Shown here one piece after another: positions 25,766-33,686 of a stretch of 64,000 nt of DNA. The DNA lies in the NCBI GenBank assembly GCA_934402315.1, contig CAKRTS010000014.1:37398-101397 (forward strand). Direction: 5' to 3'. A program made the translations under genes and the position numbers. The stretch's first letter is position 1; each line of letters starts with the position of its first letter. This DNA comes from an uncultured Acetatifactor sp. Lineage in GTDB: Bacteria; Bacillota; Clostridia; Lachnospirales; Lachnospiraceae. The notes under the pieces were generated by a model that saw only the letters and a list, made by a program, of their open reading frames with translations, ran no database searches and was not told the DNA's origin.

Positions 25766-26829
25766 TACTCCATTACCTTCTCTTCGCCGTTCATGACACG
25801 CATAGCGCCCTGTGCCAGAGCCAGCAGCTCATCCTCGCCGGGATATACGGTAACGGGTGCGATCCAGCCTGTTCTCTCCTTCAGAACCTCGCAGACATCC
25901 TTGCCGTATGCGATACCGCCTGTCAGGATGATCTGGTCAACCTTGCCGTTCAGCACACAAGCCATGGAGCCGATGTCCTTTGCGACCTGAAGCAGAAATG
26001 CCTGCTTTGCCTCCGCAGCCTTCTCGTCGCCCTCGTTTGCACGCTTTGTCACGTCGCGCATATCGTTCGTTCCAAGGTAAGCGTTGAAGCCTCCCTTGCC
26101 GATCAGCTTGCTGTATACTTCCTTCTCTGTATACTTGCCGGAGAAGCACATCTTTACCAGTGCACCGCAGGGCACACCACCGGCACGCTCCGGTGAGAAA
26201 GCTCCGTCTCCGTCAAAAGCGCTAAACACATCGACTACTCTGCCGCCCTCATGCGCGCCGACAGATACGCCGCCGCCCATGTGTACCACGATCAGTCTCA
26301 GAGACTCATAAGGCTTTCCGACCTCCTTCGCATATCTCTTCGCAACCGCCTTCTGGTTCAGAGCGTGGAAGATACTGCCGCGGGGAATCTCCGGCATACC
26401 GGAATATCTTGCGATGGGCATCAGCTCGTCCACAACGACCGGATCAACAATGTAAGCGGGAACGCCGATGGAATCAGCGAGCTCTCTTGCAAGGATACCG
26501 CCGAGGTTGGACGCATGCTGTCCCTGTACACCCTTCTTCAGATCGGCAAGAAGCTCGTCCGTAACCGCATAGGTTCCTCCGGGAATGGGCTTTAACATAC
26601 CGCCGCGTCCTACGACAACATTCAGGGAATGAATGTCAAAATTCTTTGACGCGAGAAGATCGGTAATGATCTTCTTTCTGAAATCCTTCTGATCCACGAT
26701 CGTCTCATACTGGGAAATCTCCTCTGTGGAGTGTCTCAGCGTCTCCTCGAACAAGAGATTCTCGTCCTCAAACACACCGATCTTTGTCGATGTAGAGCCG
26801 GGATTGATAATCAAGCTCTTAATTGCCAT
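25762..26829 (-). CDS. buk: Butyrate kinase
   Basis: 355 residues, ATG 26829 after AGGAGG-like sequence. It converts butyryl phosphate plus ADP to butyrate plus ATP. The ASKHA-fold signatures are [16 protein letters not shown] (~8-23), [57 protein letters not shown] and [14 protein letters not shown]. The length fits butyrate kinase and not acetate kinase (~400). Together with ptb 31 nt upstream it forms the classical substrate-level phosphorylation route for butyrate. Confidence 0.95.
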   Translation of the reverse strand: MAIKSLIINPGSTSTKIGVFEDENLLFEETLRHSTEEISQYETIVDQKDFRKKIITDLLASKNFDIHSLNVVVGRGGMLKPIPGGTYAVTDELLADLKKGVQGQHASNLGGILARELADSIGVPAYIVDPVVVDELMPIARYSGMPEIPRGSIFHALNQKAVAKRYAKEVGKPYESLRLIVVHMGGGVSVGAHEGGRVVDVFSAFDGDGAFSPERAGGVPCGALVKMCFSGKYTEKEVYSKLIGKGGFNAYLGTNDMRDVTKRANEGDEKAAEAKQAFLLQVAKDIGSMACVLNGKVDQIILTGGIAYGKDVCEVLKERTGWIAPVTVYPGEDELLALAQGAMRVMNGEEKVMEY

Positions 26830-26860
26830 TACTTTATCCTCCTTAATACATTATTTTTGC

Positions 26861-27787
26861 TTAGGAATTCTTCTTTTTCAGCTCCTCAGCCACAACTGCT
26901 GCCAGTGCGATCGAATTTACCTTCGTCTCGAAGGTGTCGGAGCGGCTGGTAAGGATGACGGGAACCTTTGTGCCGGTCAGGATACAGCCGTTCTTTACGC
27001 CGGGCACCATATGTACGATTGCCTTGTAGACAAGGTTTCCTGCATGGATGTCGGGGAAGAGCAGCACATCCGCATCACCCTGGATCTTTCTGTCGGTCGC
27101 AGCCTTGTGCTTTGCAGCCTCCGCATCGATCGCCAGATCAAGGGAAAGAGGCCCGTCTACGATGCAGTCCGTGATCTGACCCTCTTCGCACATCTTTGTC
27201 AGCTCCGCCGCTTCCACGGTGACAGGCATCTTCGGGTTTACCACCTCGACTGCTGCCAGAGGAGCCACCTTGGGATTCTCGATGCCGCAGGCATTACATA
27301 CCGGGATCGTATTCTTGATGATATTTACCTTATCCTCCAGTGTCGGATAGGTCATAAACGCAACATCCGTCAGGAACAGAAGTCTGTCGATGCAGGGAAT
27401 GTCAAATACGCACACATGTGACAGCGGTCCACCGGTTCTCAGTCCGAATTCCTTGTCCAGCACACTCTTCAAGAAGTTCTTGGAGTCAATCAGACCCTTC
27501 ATGTACATGTCTACTTCGCCGTCATGTGCCAGCTTTACTGCCTTGAGGGATGCCTGAATCATATCCGGCTCGTCAATGATCCTGTAATCGGTCAGATCCA
27601 TATCCATCGCTGCCGCGATCTCCCTGATCTTAGCCTCATCACCTACCAGAACCGCCTCAGCGATGCCCTGTGCCTTTGCCTCCCTTACAGCCTCCAGCAC
27701 TGCGGAATCCTGCGCTGCCGCTACGGCGATCTTCTTCATGCTGTAGCTCTTTACCTTTGAGATCACATGTTCAAAACCCTGCTTCAT
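26861..27787 (-). CDS. ptb: Phosphate butyryltransferase
   Basis: 308 residues, ATG 27787 with AAAGGA upstream. It transfers butyryl from CoA to phosphate. Typical segments are KKIAVAAAQDSAVLEAV (~18-34), AEAVLVGDEAKIREI, GLIDSKNFLKSVLDKE, GGPLSHVCVFDIP and the C-terminal GVKNGCILTGTKVPVILTSRSDT. It resembles Ptb more than Pta by length and by pairing with buk. The operon order ptb-buk is the common one in Clostridia. Confidence 0.95.
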   Translation of the reverse strand: MKQGFEHVISKVKSYSMKKIAVAAAQDSAVLEAVREAKAQGIAEAVLVGDEAKIREIAAAMDMDLTDYRIIDEPDMIQASLKAVKLAHDGEVDMYMKGLIDSKNFLKSVLDKEFGLRTGGPLSHVCVFDIPCIDRLLFLTDVAFMTYPTLEDKVNIIKNTIPVCNACGIENPKVAPLAAVEVVNPKMPVTVEAAELTKMCEEGQITDCIVDGPLSLDLAIDAEAAKHKAATDRKIQGDADVLLFPDIHAGNLVYKAIVHMVPGVKNGCILTGTKVPVILTSRSDTFETKVNSIALAAVVAEELKKKNS

Positions 27788-27838
27788 TTGTCGTTGCTTC
27801 CTTTCTTCTTCGCTGTCGGAAATCCCCGGCAGACTTTT

Positions 27839-27866
27839 CTTATCATTTTTTCATGCAGTCCGGCAA
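27839..27866 (-). promoter_or_regulatory. Possible promoter for ptb-buk
   Basis: On the minus strand TTGCCG (27861-27866) and GATAAG (27839-27844) are 16 bp apart, about 50 nt upstream of ptb. Both hexamers match in four of six positions. Confidence 0.4.
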
Positions 27867-27906
27867 CACTCACAGACCACATACAATCGTTAAAATAATA
27901 ACACGC

Positions 27907-28479
27907 TCACCCGCAAATTGCAAGACTTGAGCCCGCAAGAATGCCCAATGCAGCCGATAAAATGATAATGAGAATCGGATGCACCTTTTTCAGCGCCAGC
28001 AGAAACATAAGGATAAAAATGGCAGCGGGAACCACAAGTCCCGGCATGGAAATGTTTTCCATTGAAAAACCGTCTGGGAAAAACACTGTCGCCCCCGTCG
28101 AAAGCAGCGCCGCGCCGATCAGTCCGATCACCGCAGGCTTCAGCCCGGACATACAGCCCTTCACAATCCTGCTGTTCCGGAACCGGGCGAAGCACTTCGC
28201 AACAATCAGCACGATGACAAAGGACGGCAGGACGACACCGAACGTCGCGCAGAACGCCCCAAAGATTCCGCCAGCCTCTCGCCCGACATAGGTCGCCATG
28301 TTGACGGCAAAAGGCCCCGGCGTGCTCTCACTGACCGCGATAAAGTCTATAATCTCCTCCATGTCCAGCCAGCCGTGCTTTATGACCTGCTCTTCGACGA
28401 GCGGCAGCATGGCATAGCCTCCCCCGAAGGTGAATGCCCCGATCTCCAGGAAGACGAGAAACAGCTGTAAATAGATCAT
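27907..28479 (-). CDS. Chromate transporter, half-size subunit 2
   Basis: 190 residues from ATG 28479, with GAGGAGG upstream and a 4-nt overlap with the end of its partner. A single CHR domain: IGAFTFGGGYAMLPLVEEQV (~12-31), ESTPGPFAVNMATYVG (~55-70), ATFGVVLPSFVIVLIVAK, and a last pair of membrane segments. Short-chain CHR proteins work in pairs as a two-subunit anion transporter. Whether the substrate is chromate or another anion is not settled by sequence. Confidence 0.9.
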   Translation of the reverse strand: MIYLQLFLVFLEIGAFTFGGGYAMLPLVEEQVIKHGWLDMEEIIDFIAVSESTPGPFAVNMATYVGREAGGIFGAFCATFGVVLPSFVIVLIVAKCFARFRNSRIVKGCMSGLKPAVIGLIGAALLSTGATVFFPDGFSMENISMPGLVVPAAIFILMFLLALKKVHPILIIILSAALGILAGSSLAICG

Positions 28480-29021
28480 TTCCTGTTCCTCCTCTCCGCG
28501 AGCAGTGAGGCGGCAAGGCCCGCAGCCGCACAGCATACGAGGACAAGCAGCACATTAACCTTCAGAAATGCCACGCAGACAAACGCAGCCGCCATAATGA
28601 GGTAGGAAGCCACCGACTTCGGGCACTGTCTGTACATGGAGAGCAGCGCCTTGGCGATCAATGCGAGCACTCCCGCCCGGATGCCGTAAAAGGCGTACTG
28701 CACCGCCTTCAGCTCCTGAAACTGCCGCAGGACGAAGGATACCGCCAGAATAATCAGAAACGAGGGCAGAACCACCCCCACCGTTGCCAGAAATGCCCCC
28801 CAGAAGCCCGCCACACGATACCCCACAAAGGTTGCCGCATTGATGGCAATCGGTCCCGGCGTGGACTCCGAGATGGCAATGACCTCAAGAATATCCTCAT
28901 CGGATAACCATTTTCTTTTTTCGGAAATTTCCTTCTGGATCAGCGGGATCATGGCATAGCCGCCGCCAAAGGTAAACGCTCCGATCTTTAGAAACGTCAG
29001 AAACAATGTCCGTTTAATCAT
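28476..29021 (-). CDS. Chromate transporter, half-size subunit 1
   Basis: 181 residues from ATG 29021 (MIKRTLFLTFLKIG). That start overlaps the stop of the HAD phosphatase gene upstream, and its own stop overlaps the next CHR gene, so the three genes are coupled. CHR-domain signatures: IGAFTFGGGYAMIPLIQKE and ESTPGPIAINAATFVGYR, then VGVVLPSFLIILAVSF. It is clearly a paralogue of the downstream half and likely forms a heterodimer with it in the membrane. Confidence 0.9.
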   Translation of the reverse strand: MIKRTLFLTFLKIGAFTFGGGYAMIPLIQKEISEKRKWLSDEDILEVIAISESTPGPIAINAATFVGYRVAGFWGAFLATVGVVLPSFLIILAVSFVLRQFQELKAVQYAFYGIRAGVLALIAKALLSMYRQCPKSVASYLIMAAAFVCVAFLKVNVLLVLVCCAAAGLAASLLAERRNRK

Positions 29022-29691
29022 TGTGCGTTTCCTCACCGGCATTGCATTTCTGCATGATTCCATAGACCTCATCAAGCCCCTTTGCCGTCCGGTAGAGGTA
29101 CTTCTTCAATTCCTCGTCCGGCGGGGTCTGATCCGGCACCATCACTACCCTGCAGCCCGCCCGGTAAGCCGACAGTACGCCATTCGGCGAGTCCTCGACC
29201 GCAATGCATTCCTCAGGCTCCAGCGCCAGCTGTTCACAGGCATAGAGATAGATGTCGGGAGAGGGCTTCCCCTCCTTCACCATCGTCGCACTGATAATCC
29301 GGTCAAAGCAGTCCTCCATGCCGGTAAGCCGCAGGTATTTCCGCGTCCGCTCGGGATCCGTCGCCGTCGCAATCGCCGTCGTGATGCCGCTGTCCCGGAG
29401 CTTCCGCACAAGCTCCAGTGCCCCCGGCTTTCTCTGTATGCCGTCCCTGTCAAGGCATTCCTCCATCATTTCCTTGCGCTTGTCCCTCACGGCATAATAG
29501 TCCAGCCCCTCCCCGAACCAGGCCTTCAACTGCTTTGGCGCAAAGGGTCTGCCGAGACTGCGCATCGTCAGCGCCTGCTCGTCCGTCATATGGTAACCGA
29601 ATTCCGCCAGCGCCTTCGGCCAGAAAATCCGATAATATTTTTCCGTGTCAATCAATGTTCCGTCAAGATCAAAGATAACAGCCTTTATCAT
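29014..29691 (-). CDS. HAD superfamily phosphatase, beta-phosphoglucomutase-like subgroup
   Basis: 225 residues from ATG 29691 (MIKAVIFDLDGTLIDTE). A longer in-frame reading to 29805 adds residues that do not belong to the family. HAD motifs: FDLDGTLIDTE (~7-17), TTAIATATDP (motif II Thr region), KEGKPSPDIYLYA (motif III Lys) and VEDSPNGVLSAYRAG (motif IV Asp). The cap domain is helical (WPKALAEFGYHMTDEQ). These enzymes dephosphorylate or mutate sugar phosphates; the substrate is unknown. Coupled by overlap to the two chromate transporter halves. Confidence 0.9.
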   Translation of the reverse strand: MIKAVIFDLDGTLIDTEKYYRIFWPKALAEFGYHMTDEQALTMRSLGRPFAPKQLKAWFGEGLDYYAVRDKRKEMMEECLDRDGIQRKPGALELVRKLRDSGITTAIATATDPERTRKYLRLTGMEDCFDRIISATMVKEGKPSPDIYLYACEQLALEPEECIAVEDSPNGVLSAYRAGCRVVMVPDQTPPDEELKKYLYRTAKGLDEVYGIMQKCNAGEETHND

Positions 29692-29842
29692 GCCTTGTCC
29701 CTTCCCGCGGCATCTCGTGAATGTGTACTTCTCCCGGTCTTTGCCGGGCGCTGCCGCGTCTGCACTCTCTCCGCCCATTATAGCCGCAAACGCGCCGCAG
29801 TGCAACGGGATATACTATCTGCGCTTCCCAAGCAGATTATTT

Positions 29843-29960
29843 TGTTACTGTTCACAGTCCATATTCCGCGAAGTCAAAATTGCATGAAATGCAATTTTGC
29901 GAGACTTGCAGGCGCTGTGCATCGCGAAGCGTGTTGCTGTGAACGGAGTGAACAGTAACA
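29843..29960. repeat. 118-bp palindromic element with terminal inverted repeats
   Basis: Begins TGTTACTGTTCAC and ends with its exact complement GTGAACAGTAACA (13 bp). Inside is a long hairpin AAGTCAAAATTGCAT / ATGCAATTTTGCGAGACTT and a short CGCGAAGCG. It is flanked by TTATTT on both sides, a possible target duplication, and followed by two copies of an 18-bp A/T-rich direct repeat (29961-29996). No coding capacity. Probably a REP or MITE type element. Confidence 0.75.
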
Positions 29961-30016
29961 TTATTTTTGTTTTGCATAATTATTTTGTTTTGCATAGGTA
30001 AAGGAATCCGGCAGAA

Positions 30017-30568
30017 TCAGCAAGCCAGAAAATAGAGGCACGGCGCAAAATTTCCGGAGCACTGCGTCATGACATAATCGAATGTGTGAAGCTCACAGCC
30101 GAGTGCCTGGCGGATGTCGGGAACCAATGCGCATACCGCCACCCAGAGAACCGGCGCAAAGAGAAGCATCCTCCGGGAATAAACCGTCTTTCCACGCAGC
30201 AGCATAACCAGCTGTATCAGAAAGATAAGGAGCATGAACGGGTACACCACATAAAAGGCGGACCCGGTAAAGCAGTATATCATACTGCAGAAGCGGAAGC
30301 AGGCCTTCGTCTTCCGGCACTCTTCATCAAACGAATCCTCGATGGTCCGCAGTCCGTGCCAGTAGCTCCAGATTCCAACAACTCCGGTCAGAAACAACAC
30401 CACCAGCCGCCACGCCGGGTACCCTCCGTTATAATATCCTTCCCTAAGAAAAAGTCCGCCGTCACCCACCCCGGGCTTAACCAGACTCAACGTAAGATCT
30501 CCCAGCATCATCCCAAACGCGCCTATTGCTCCTGCAAGCAAATTTTTCTTTTTGATTTTCGTACCCAT
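30017..30568 (-). CDS. Integral membrane protein, possibly DUF6796-like
   Basis: 183 residues from ATG 30568 (9 nt after AGGAG); ATG 30574 is also possible. About five membrane segments: LLAGAIGAFGMMLGDLTLSL, WRLVVLFLTGVVGIWSYW, CFRFCSMIYCFTGSAFYVVYPFMLLIFLIQLVML and LLFAPVLWVAVCALV. The overall look matches small membrane proteins named DUF6796 in Firmicutes, whose role is unknown; that family name is a recollection and not certain. It is preceded by a promoter, a short dyad near the start point and two tandem 27-bp palindromes, so it seems carefully regulated. Confidence 0.75.
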   Translation of the reverse strand: MGTKIKKKNLLAGAIGAFGMMLGDLTLSLVKPGVGDGGLFLREGYYNGGYPAWRLVVLFLTGVVGIWSYWHGLRTIEDSFDEECRKTKACFRFCSMIYCFTGSAFYVVYPFMLLIFLIQLVMLLRGKTVYSRRMLLFAPVLWVAVCALVPDIRQALGCELHTFDYVMTQCSGNFAPCLYFLAC

Positions 30569-30621
30569 CGACATGTTCTCCTGTCCTTTTTCTATATTCT
30601 TCCGAAAAGTCATTGTTCTGG

Positions 30622-30638
30622 GTTAGTTCAGACTAACT
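30622..30638. promoter_or_regulatory. Small dyad near the transcription start of the membrane protein gene
   Basis: GTTAGT-TCAG-ACTAAC (6-bp arms, 4-nt loop; core 30622-30637) lies a few bases downstream of the -10 at 30645-30650, where a repressor would bind. Confidence 0.4.
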
Positions 30639-30644
30639 ATCAAT

Positions 30645-30672
30645 ATTATAACATACATTACTCGAAAAACAA
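30645..30672 (-). promoter_or_regulatory. Candidate promoter of the 30017-30568 gene
   Basis: On the minus strand a perfect TATAAT (30645-30650) with TTGTTT (30667-30672) 16 bp upstream. Confidence 0.55.
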
Positions 30673-30686
30673 CAGGTTCGTTCTAT

Positions 30687-30754
30687 AAGTTTTGGACTTC
30701 CATGTCGAAAAGTATCTAATTTTGAAAAGTTTTCGACTTGCAAGTCGGAAACTT
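30687..30754. promoter_or_regulatory. Two tandem ~27-bp palindromic operator-like sites
   Basis: Site 1 (30687-30713) reads AAGTTTTGGACTTCC then ATGTCGAAAAGT; site 2 (30727-30754) reads AAGTTTTCGACTTG then CAAGTCGGAAACTT. They are 40 bp apart start to start (about four helical turns) and identical at 23 of 27 positions. Site 2 is a 28-bp dyad with a single mismatch. They lie upstream of the -35 of the membrane protein gene, the position of activator sites. Confidence 0.6.
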
Positions 30755-30762
30755 CCGGCATT

Positions 30763-31026
30763 TTATGCCAGCTGCCCCCAGCATGGGTATATAAGCGGCT
30801 TTTCATCCTTTGTACCCTCCTCTCGCTTCTGGCGCGGGTACAGACGCAATCTTTCTTCCCCTGTACCCTCCTTCTGCTCACGGCTGGGGTATATGAACAC
30901 TCTTTCTTCCCCTGTACCCTCCTTCTGCTCTCGGCTGGGGTATATAAACAATCTTTCTTCCCCTGTACCCTCCTCCCGCATTAGACAAGGGTATGGAAGC
31001 AATTTTTCTGCTACCATACCCTTCAT
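30763..31026 (-). CDS. Possible repeat peptide of 87 residues (five 17-residue units)
   Basis: An open frame runs from ATG 31026 (AAAGGA 7 nt upstream) through the 51-bp tandem repeat to 30763. Units read LPYPCLMREEGTGEER, LFIYPSREQKEGTGEER, VFIYPSREQKEGTGEER, LRLYPRQKREEGTKDEK and PLIYPCWGQLA. Tyr-Pro and Glu-Gly-Thr are kept in every unit, and the fourth differs by E to D and R to K changes, which are conservative. The tandem layout resembles multi-core peptide precursors, but no maturation enzyme is nearby. Because 51 is a multiple of three the plus strand is open too, so the frame may be accidental. No family recognised. Confidence 0.35.
   Translation of the reverse strand: MKGMVAEKLLPYPCLMREEGTGEERLFIYPSREQKEGTGEERVFIYPSREQKEGTGEERLRLYPRQKREEGTKDEKPLIYPCWGQLA
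30785..31024. repeat. 51-bp direct tandem repeat, about five units
   Basis: Units begin with GGGTA at 30785, 30836, 30887, 30938 and 30989, exactly 51 bp apart. The most conserved part is CTTTCTTCCCCTGTACCCTCC-like, and each unit has TACCC facing the next GGGTA, so each can form a hairpin. The units are too similar throughout to be a CRISPR array. Confidence 0.85.
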
Positions 31027-31048
31027 GATTTTCCTTTATTAGTGCTCC

Positions 31049-31077
31049 GATATATGATACCGTCATTCCCGACGCAA
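31049..31077 (-). promoter_or_regulatory. Weak candidate promoter ahead of the repeat peptide frame
   Basis: On the minus strand TTGCGT (31072-31077) and TATATC (31049-31054) with a 17-bp spacer, ~23 nt before the ATG at 31026. Confidence 0.3.
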
Positions 31078-31089
31078 TGAAACCGGATT

Positions 31090-31233
31090 CTACCGAAGCA
31101 ATTCTCCCATATAGCTCAAAGCACTACGCACATTATCACCCGCATCCCTGATTGCCTGCGAAATAAGGATGCCACAGATAATAATAGCCACTGCAATGAT
31201 GATCATGCCAATGAGTCGTTGCCAGTCCTTCAT
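31090..31233 (-). CDS. 47-residue single-pass membrane peptide
   Basis: ATG 31233 is preceded by AAGGAGG at ideal spacing. The peptide starts MKDWQRLIG, has one strongly hydrophobic segment (MIIIAVAIIICGILI, residues 10-24) and ends with a polar amphipathic stretch (QAIRDAGDNVRSALSYMGELLR). That is one membrane helix with a short cytoplasmic N-terminus. The ribosome binding site, and the contrast of hydrophobic and polar halves, make a real gene likely although it is short. Function unknown; similar tiny helices occur as stress or transporter-regulating peptides, but that is only an analogy. The 31234-31422 gap upstream holds nothing else recognisable. Confidence 0.65.
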   Translation of the reverse strand: MKDWQRLIGMIIIAVAIIICGILISQAIRDAGDNVRSALSYMGELLR

Positions 31234-31422
31234 AAAAAATCCTCCTTCGATTTACTCATCGACATTGTAGCACATTCCCTATCTCGCCGCAATCTTATTT
31301 CATGAAGGCAAATCCAGCTGAAGCCTCCCCACAACGGTTCCATTCTGCACCAAAGATTATACTCTGACCACATTCCTCACTCAGCACATGACTTTACAAC
31401 ACATAAGTCGCTGTCGGTTTCC

Positions 31423-33591
31423 TTACTCAATCACGCGGCTTCCCCAGAGTGTGATCTGATCCTTGTCGCCAAGCGCGGTGAATACCATGGTATTCAGGGT
31501 CGTATTTTCGACAAGCATCTCCAGTGTCACACCGCTGTACTTCTCCCCGTTCATGGAGAGCGTGATATAAGATGTGCCCGGCTCCAGCGTCCAGCTTCCG
31601 GTGTACTCGCCGGTAATCGTGCCGTCCTCATGTAACGTAATCAGATCAGGCTGCTTCGTCTCGAGCGCCTTATAGTCAATATCCAGCTCGTGCAGGATGA
31701 TCTCGTAATCCCCCGCGACCTCAGAGACGGAATAGCCGCCCTTTTTCAGCACCTCCCCCGTCGTCTGGTAGGGCGCCGCCACAAGCCAGCCCTCCTTCGT
31801 CTGGAAGAGCTGATGTACCTTTACAAAATGTCCCTCCGTTCCGTTGGTCGTTCTGGTATGGTAGACAATGTAAGCTCTGCCGTCATCGTCCACAAACGCC
31901 GAATTGTGCCCCTGCGCCACCTGTCCGTTATTAAAATTCCGCCACTTGTAGCCGCCCATGAGGCGCACGCCGACAGACTGGTTATAGTTGAAAACATACT
32001 TGTCATAGAAAGCTGAATTTCCGAGCTCATCCACATAATCCCCGTCGGGACGCTCCGAGCGGAATACACGGACATTATATCCCCCCGCCGCCTCCAGATT
32101 TCCGTAGGAGATAAAGAGGTAATAGTAATCCCCGATCTTCTGCACATAGGATGCCTCGCCGGACACATAAGCGCCGCCCGCGATCTTCTTCCCGAAATAG
32201 GCATCGGAATGAATGTCTGTATCATAGCTCACGCTGTAGTCGCGCAGTCCTGTCTCCTCGTCCAGCGCCAGCATGAAAATTCCGCCCGACCAGGAACCGT
32301 ACGTCATCCAGAGATTTCCGTCGTCATCATAGAAGACACAGGGGTCAATGCAGTTCGGCCACATATCGCCCCACTTCCTGTTATCCACACCGTTCTTCAC
32401 ATAGCGCTCGGGAATCTCCTCCGTCCCCAGAACCTGCGGCGCATCCGTCTCTCCGAAGTCAGCCGCGTTGAAGCCGCCATAGACCACCGTTCCGACATAG
32501 GTATACGGCCCGGTCACACTGTCTGCGGTGAGCATGACAATATTGGACTTCCAGTCGTCGCCGTTTGCGCTCAGATACACACAATACTTCTCCAGAACCG
32601 GATTATAAATAATGTCCGGTGCCCAGAGATAGCCAAGCCAGCTTCCGGCACTGTCATCGTCATTCCATGCCCTGACCTCGTCCCTCGTCTCCTGTGAATA
32701 ACCGTCCTGAATTACACTGTCAAGGCTGACCCAGTCATAGAGATTCTCGCTGCTTCCCCCGGTGATATGCGTACCGATAATATAATAGGTGCCGTCAAAA
32801 TCCTTAAATATGGACGGATCATGGCAGGTGATGCGCTTGTACTGCATCCTGTCCTCATAGTTGATTTCCCATAACCTCTGTGTCACTTCCAGCTTCATCA
32901 CGGCGCGGATCATAACCTCCTGTCCTGCATATTCAAATTTTACATACGGGCGCAGAATAATCTCCTCTCCTCCCGCCGCCTGTGCGGGAAACGCCTCCCC
33001 GAGCAGGCAGACCGCCAGCAAAAGTGCCGCCACACCCTTTCCCTTCTTCTTTTTGATTAACAGTACAATGCCAAGTCCTCCTACGACCACCACAGCCGCT
33101 GCTGCCGCAAAAATGACAGTGACGCTGCTGCCGGCAGGAGCCTTTCCGAAGATCTCCTCATCCCCGACCAGCGTGCCGCTCAAAACGACACTCTCTCCGG
33201 CAGGAATGTCAGGAAGCGTATCAGGGCTGGAATCCTCCGCCGCTGCGACCAGTCCCTCCGTATTGCTGTAGGTGAACTTGGTTCCCTTGATGTCCCACAG
33301 CGTTCTCCCGTTTTCCACCCGGATTGTGTAATGAATTTCTTCTCCGGCGCGGTAGGATGTCTTATCCGTCGCTAGAGTGACGGTGATGCCATCCTCCGAG
33401 GTGCTGTTGACTGCGCCGGTCATCTCCATTTCCGCTCCGCCAGCCGCCTCTGCTGCATCGGTCTCTGTTGCACCGCCAGCTGCTTCAGCCTTCGCCCTCT
33501 CCGGTACAGCCGCTGCCGCCAGTAGAACCGCCAGCCCACACACTGCCGCCACCAGCCCTCTTCTCCATTTTCCATACACTCTTCTCTTCAT
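31423..33591 (-). CDS. GH43 arabinanase with internal membrane segment
   Basis: 722 residues from ATG 33591, GAGGTG upstream. Residues 1-35 are a signal peptide (GLVAAVCGLAVLLAAAAV). Residues ~66-150 form an extracellular beta domain (TDKTSYRAGEEIHYTIRVEN, SVVLSGTLVGDEEIFG). A membrane helix at ~156-178 ends in IKKKKGKG, and a second signal-like stretch at ~187-204 ends AQAA. A short beta segment (PYVKFEYAGQEVMIRAVMKLEV) leads into GH43 from ~245: CHDPSIFKDFDGTYY (base Asp), LWAPDIIYN (second Asp), SGEASYVQKIGDYYY (acid Glu). GH43 enzymes of this type cut alpha-1,5-arabinan. The topology, two export-like signals around a membrane anchor, is unusual; it likely stays cell-bound. Confidence 0.88.
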   Translation of the reverse strand: MKRRVYGKWRRGLVAAVCGLAVLLAAAAVPERAKAEAAGGATETDAAEAAGGAEMEMTGAVNSTSEDGITVTLATDKTSYRAGEEIHYTIRVENGRTLWDIKGTKFTYSNTEGLVAAAEDSSPDTLPDIPAGESVVLSGTLVGDEEIFGKAPAGSSVTVIFAAAAAVVVVGGLGIVLLIKKKKGKGVAALLLAVCLLGEAFPAQAAGGEEIILRPYVKFEYAGQEVMIRAVMKLEVTQRLWEINYEDRMQYKRITCHDPSIFKDFDGTYYIIGTHITGGSSENLYDWVSLDSVIQDGYSQETRDEVRAWNDDDSAGSWLGYLWAPDIIYNPVLEKYCVYLSANGDDWKSNIVMLTADSVTGPYTYVGTVVYGGFNAADFGETDAPQVLGTEEIPERYVKNGVDNRKWGDMWPNCIDPCVFYDDDGNLWMTYGSWSGGIFMLALDEETGLRDYSVSYDTDIHSDAYFGKKIAGGAYVSGEASYVQKIGDYYYLFISYGNLEAAGGYNVRVFRSERPDGDYVDELGNSAFYDKYVFNYNQSVGVRLMGGYKWRNFNNGQVAQGHNSAFVDDDGRAYIVYHTRTTNGTEGHFVKVHQLFQTKEGWLVAAPYQTTGEVLKKGGYSVSEVAGDYEIILHELDIDYKALETKQPDLITLHEDGTITGEYTGSWTLEPGTSYITLSMNGEKYSGVTLEMLVENTTLNTMVFTALGDKDQITLWGSRVIE

Positions 33592-33614
33592 ATTACACCT
33601 CATATCCCATGCCA

Positions 33615-33634
33615 CAGTTGTGCAACAACACTCG
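33615..33634 (+). repeat. Collapsed remnant of the structured repeat
   Basis: CAGTTGTGCAACAACACTCG joins the left end (CAGTTGTGC) to the right end (GCAACG-TCACTCG-like) of the repeat with the whole middle missing. It lies just upstream of the GH43 gene, 50 nt from copy C. Confidence 0.5.
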
Positions 33635-33686
33635 CTGCTTCCTACTACCCTCAACTTCCGGTGATTGCACCCCTTATTCCATGTTA

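Noticed and set aside
30785..31024. CRISPR array
   Set aside because: The would-be spacers are nearly identical to each other, the period is a constant 51 bp, and no cas gene is present.
30692..31042. Plus-strand 116-codon repeat frame through the 51-bp repeat
   Set aside because: It begins at a TTG inside an operator-like palindrome with no ribosome binding site; open only because the period is a multiple of three.
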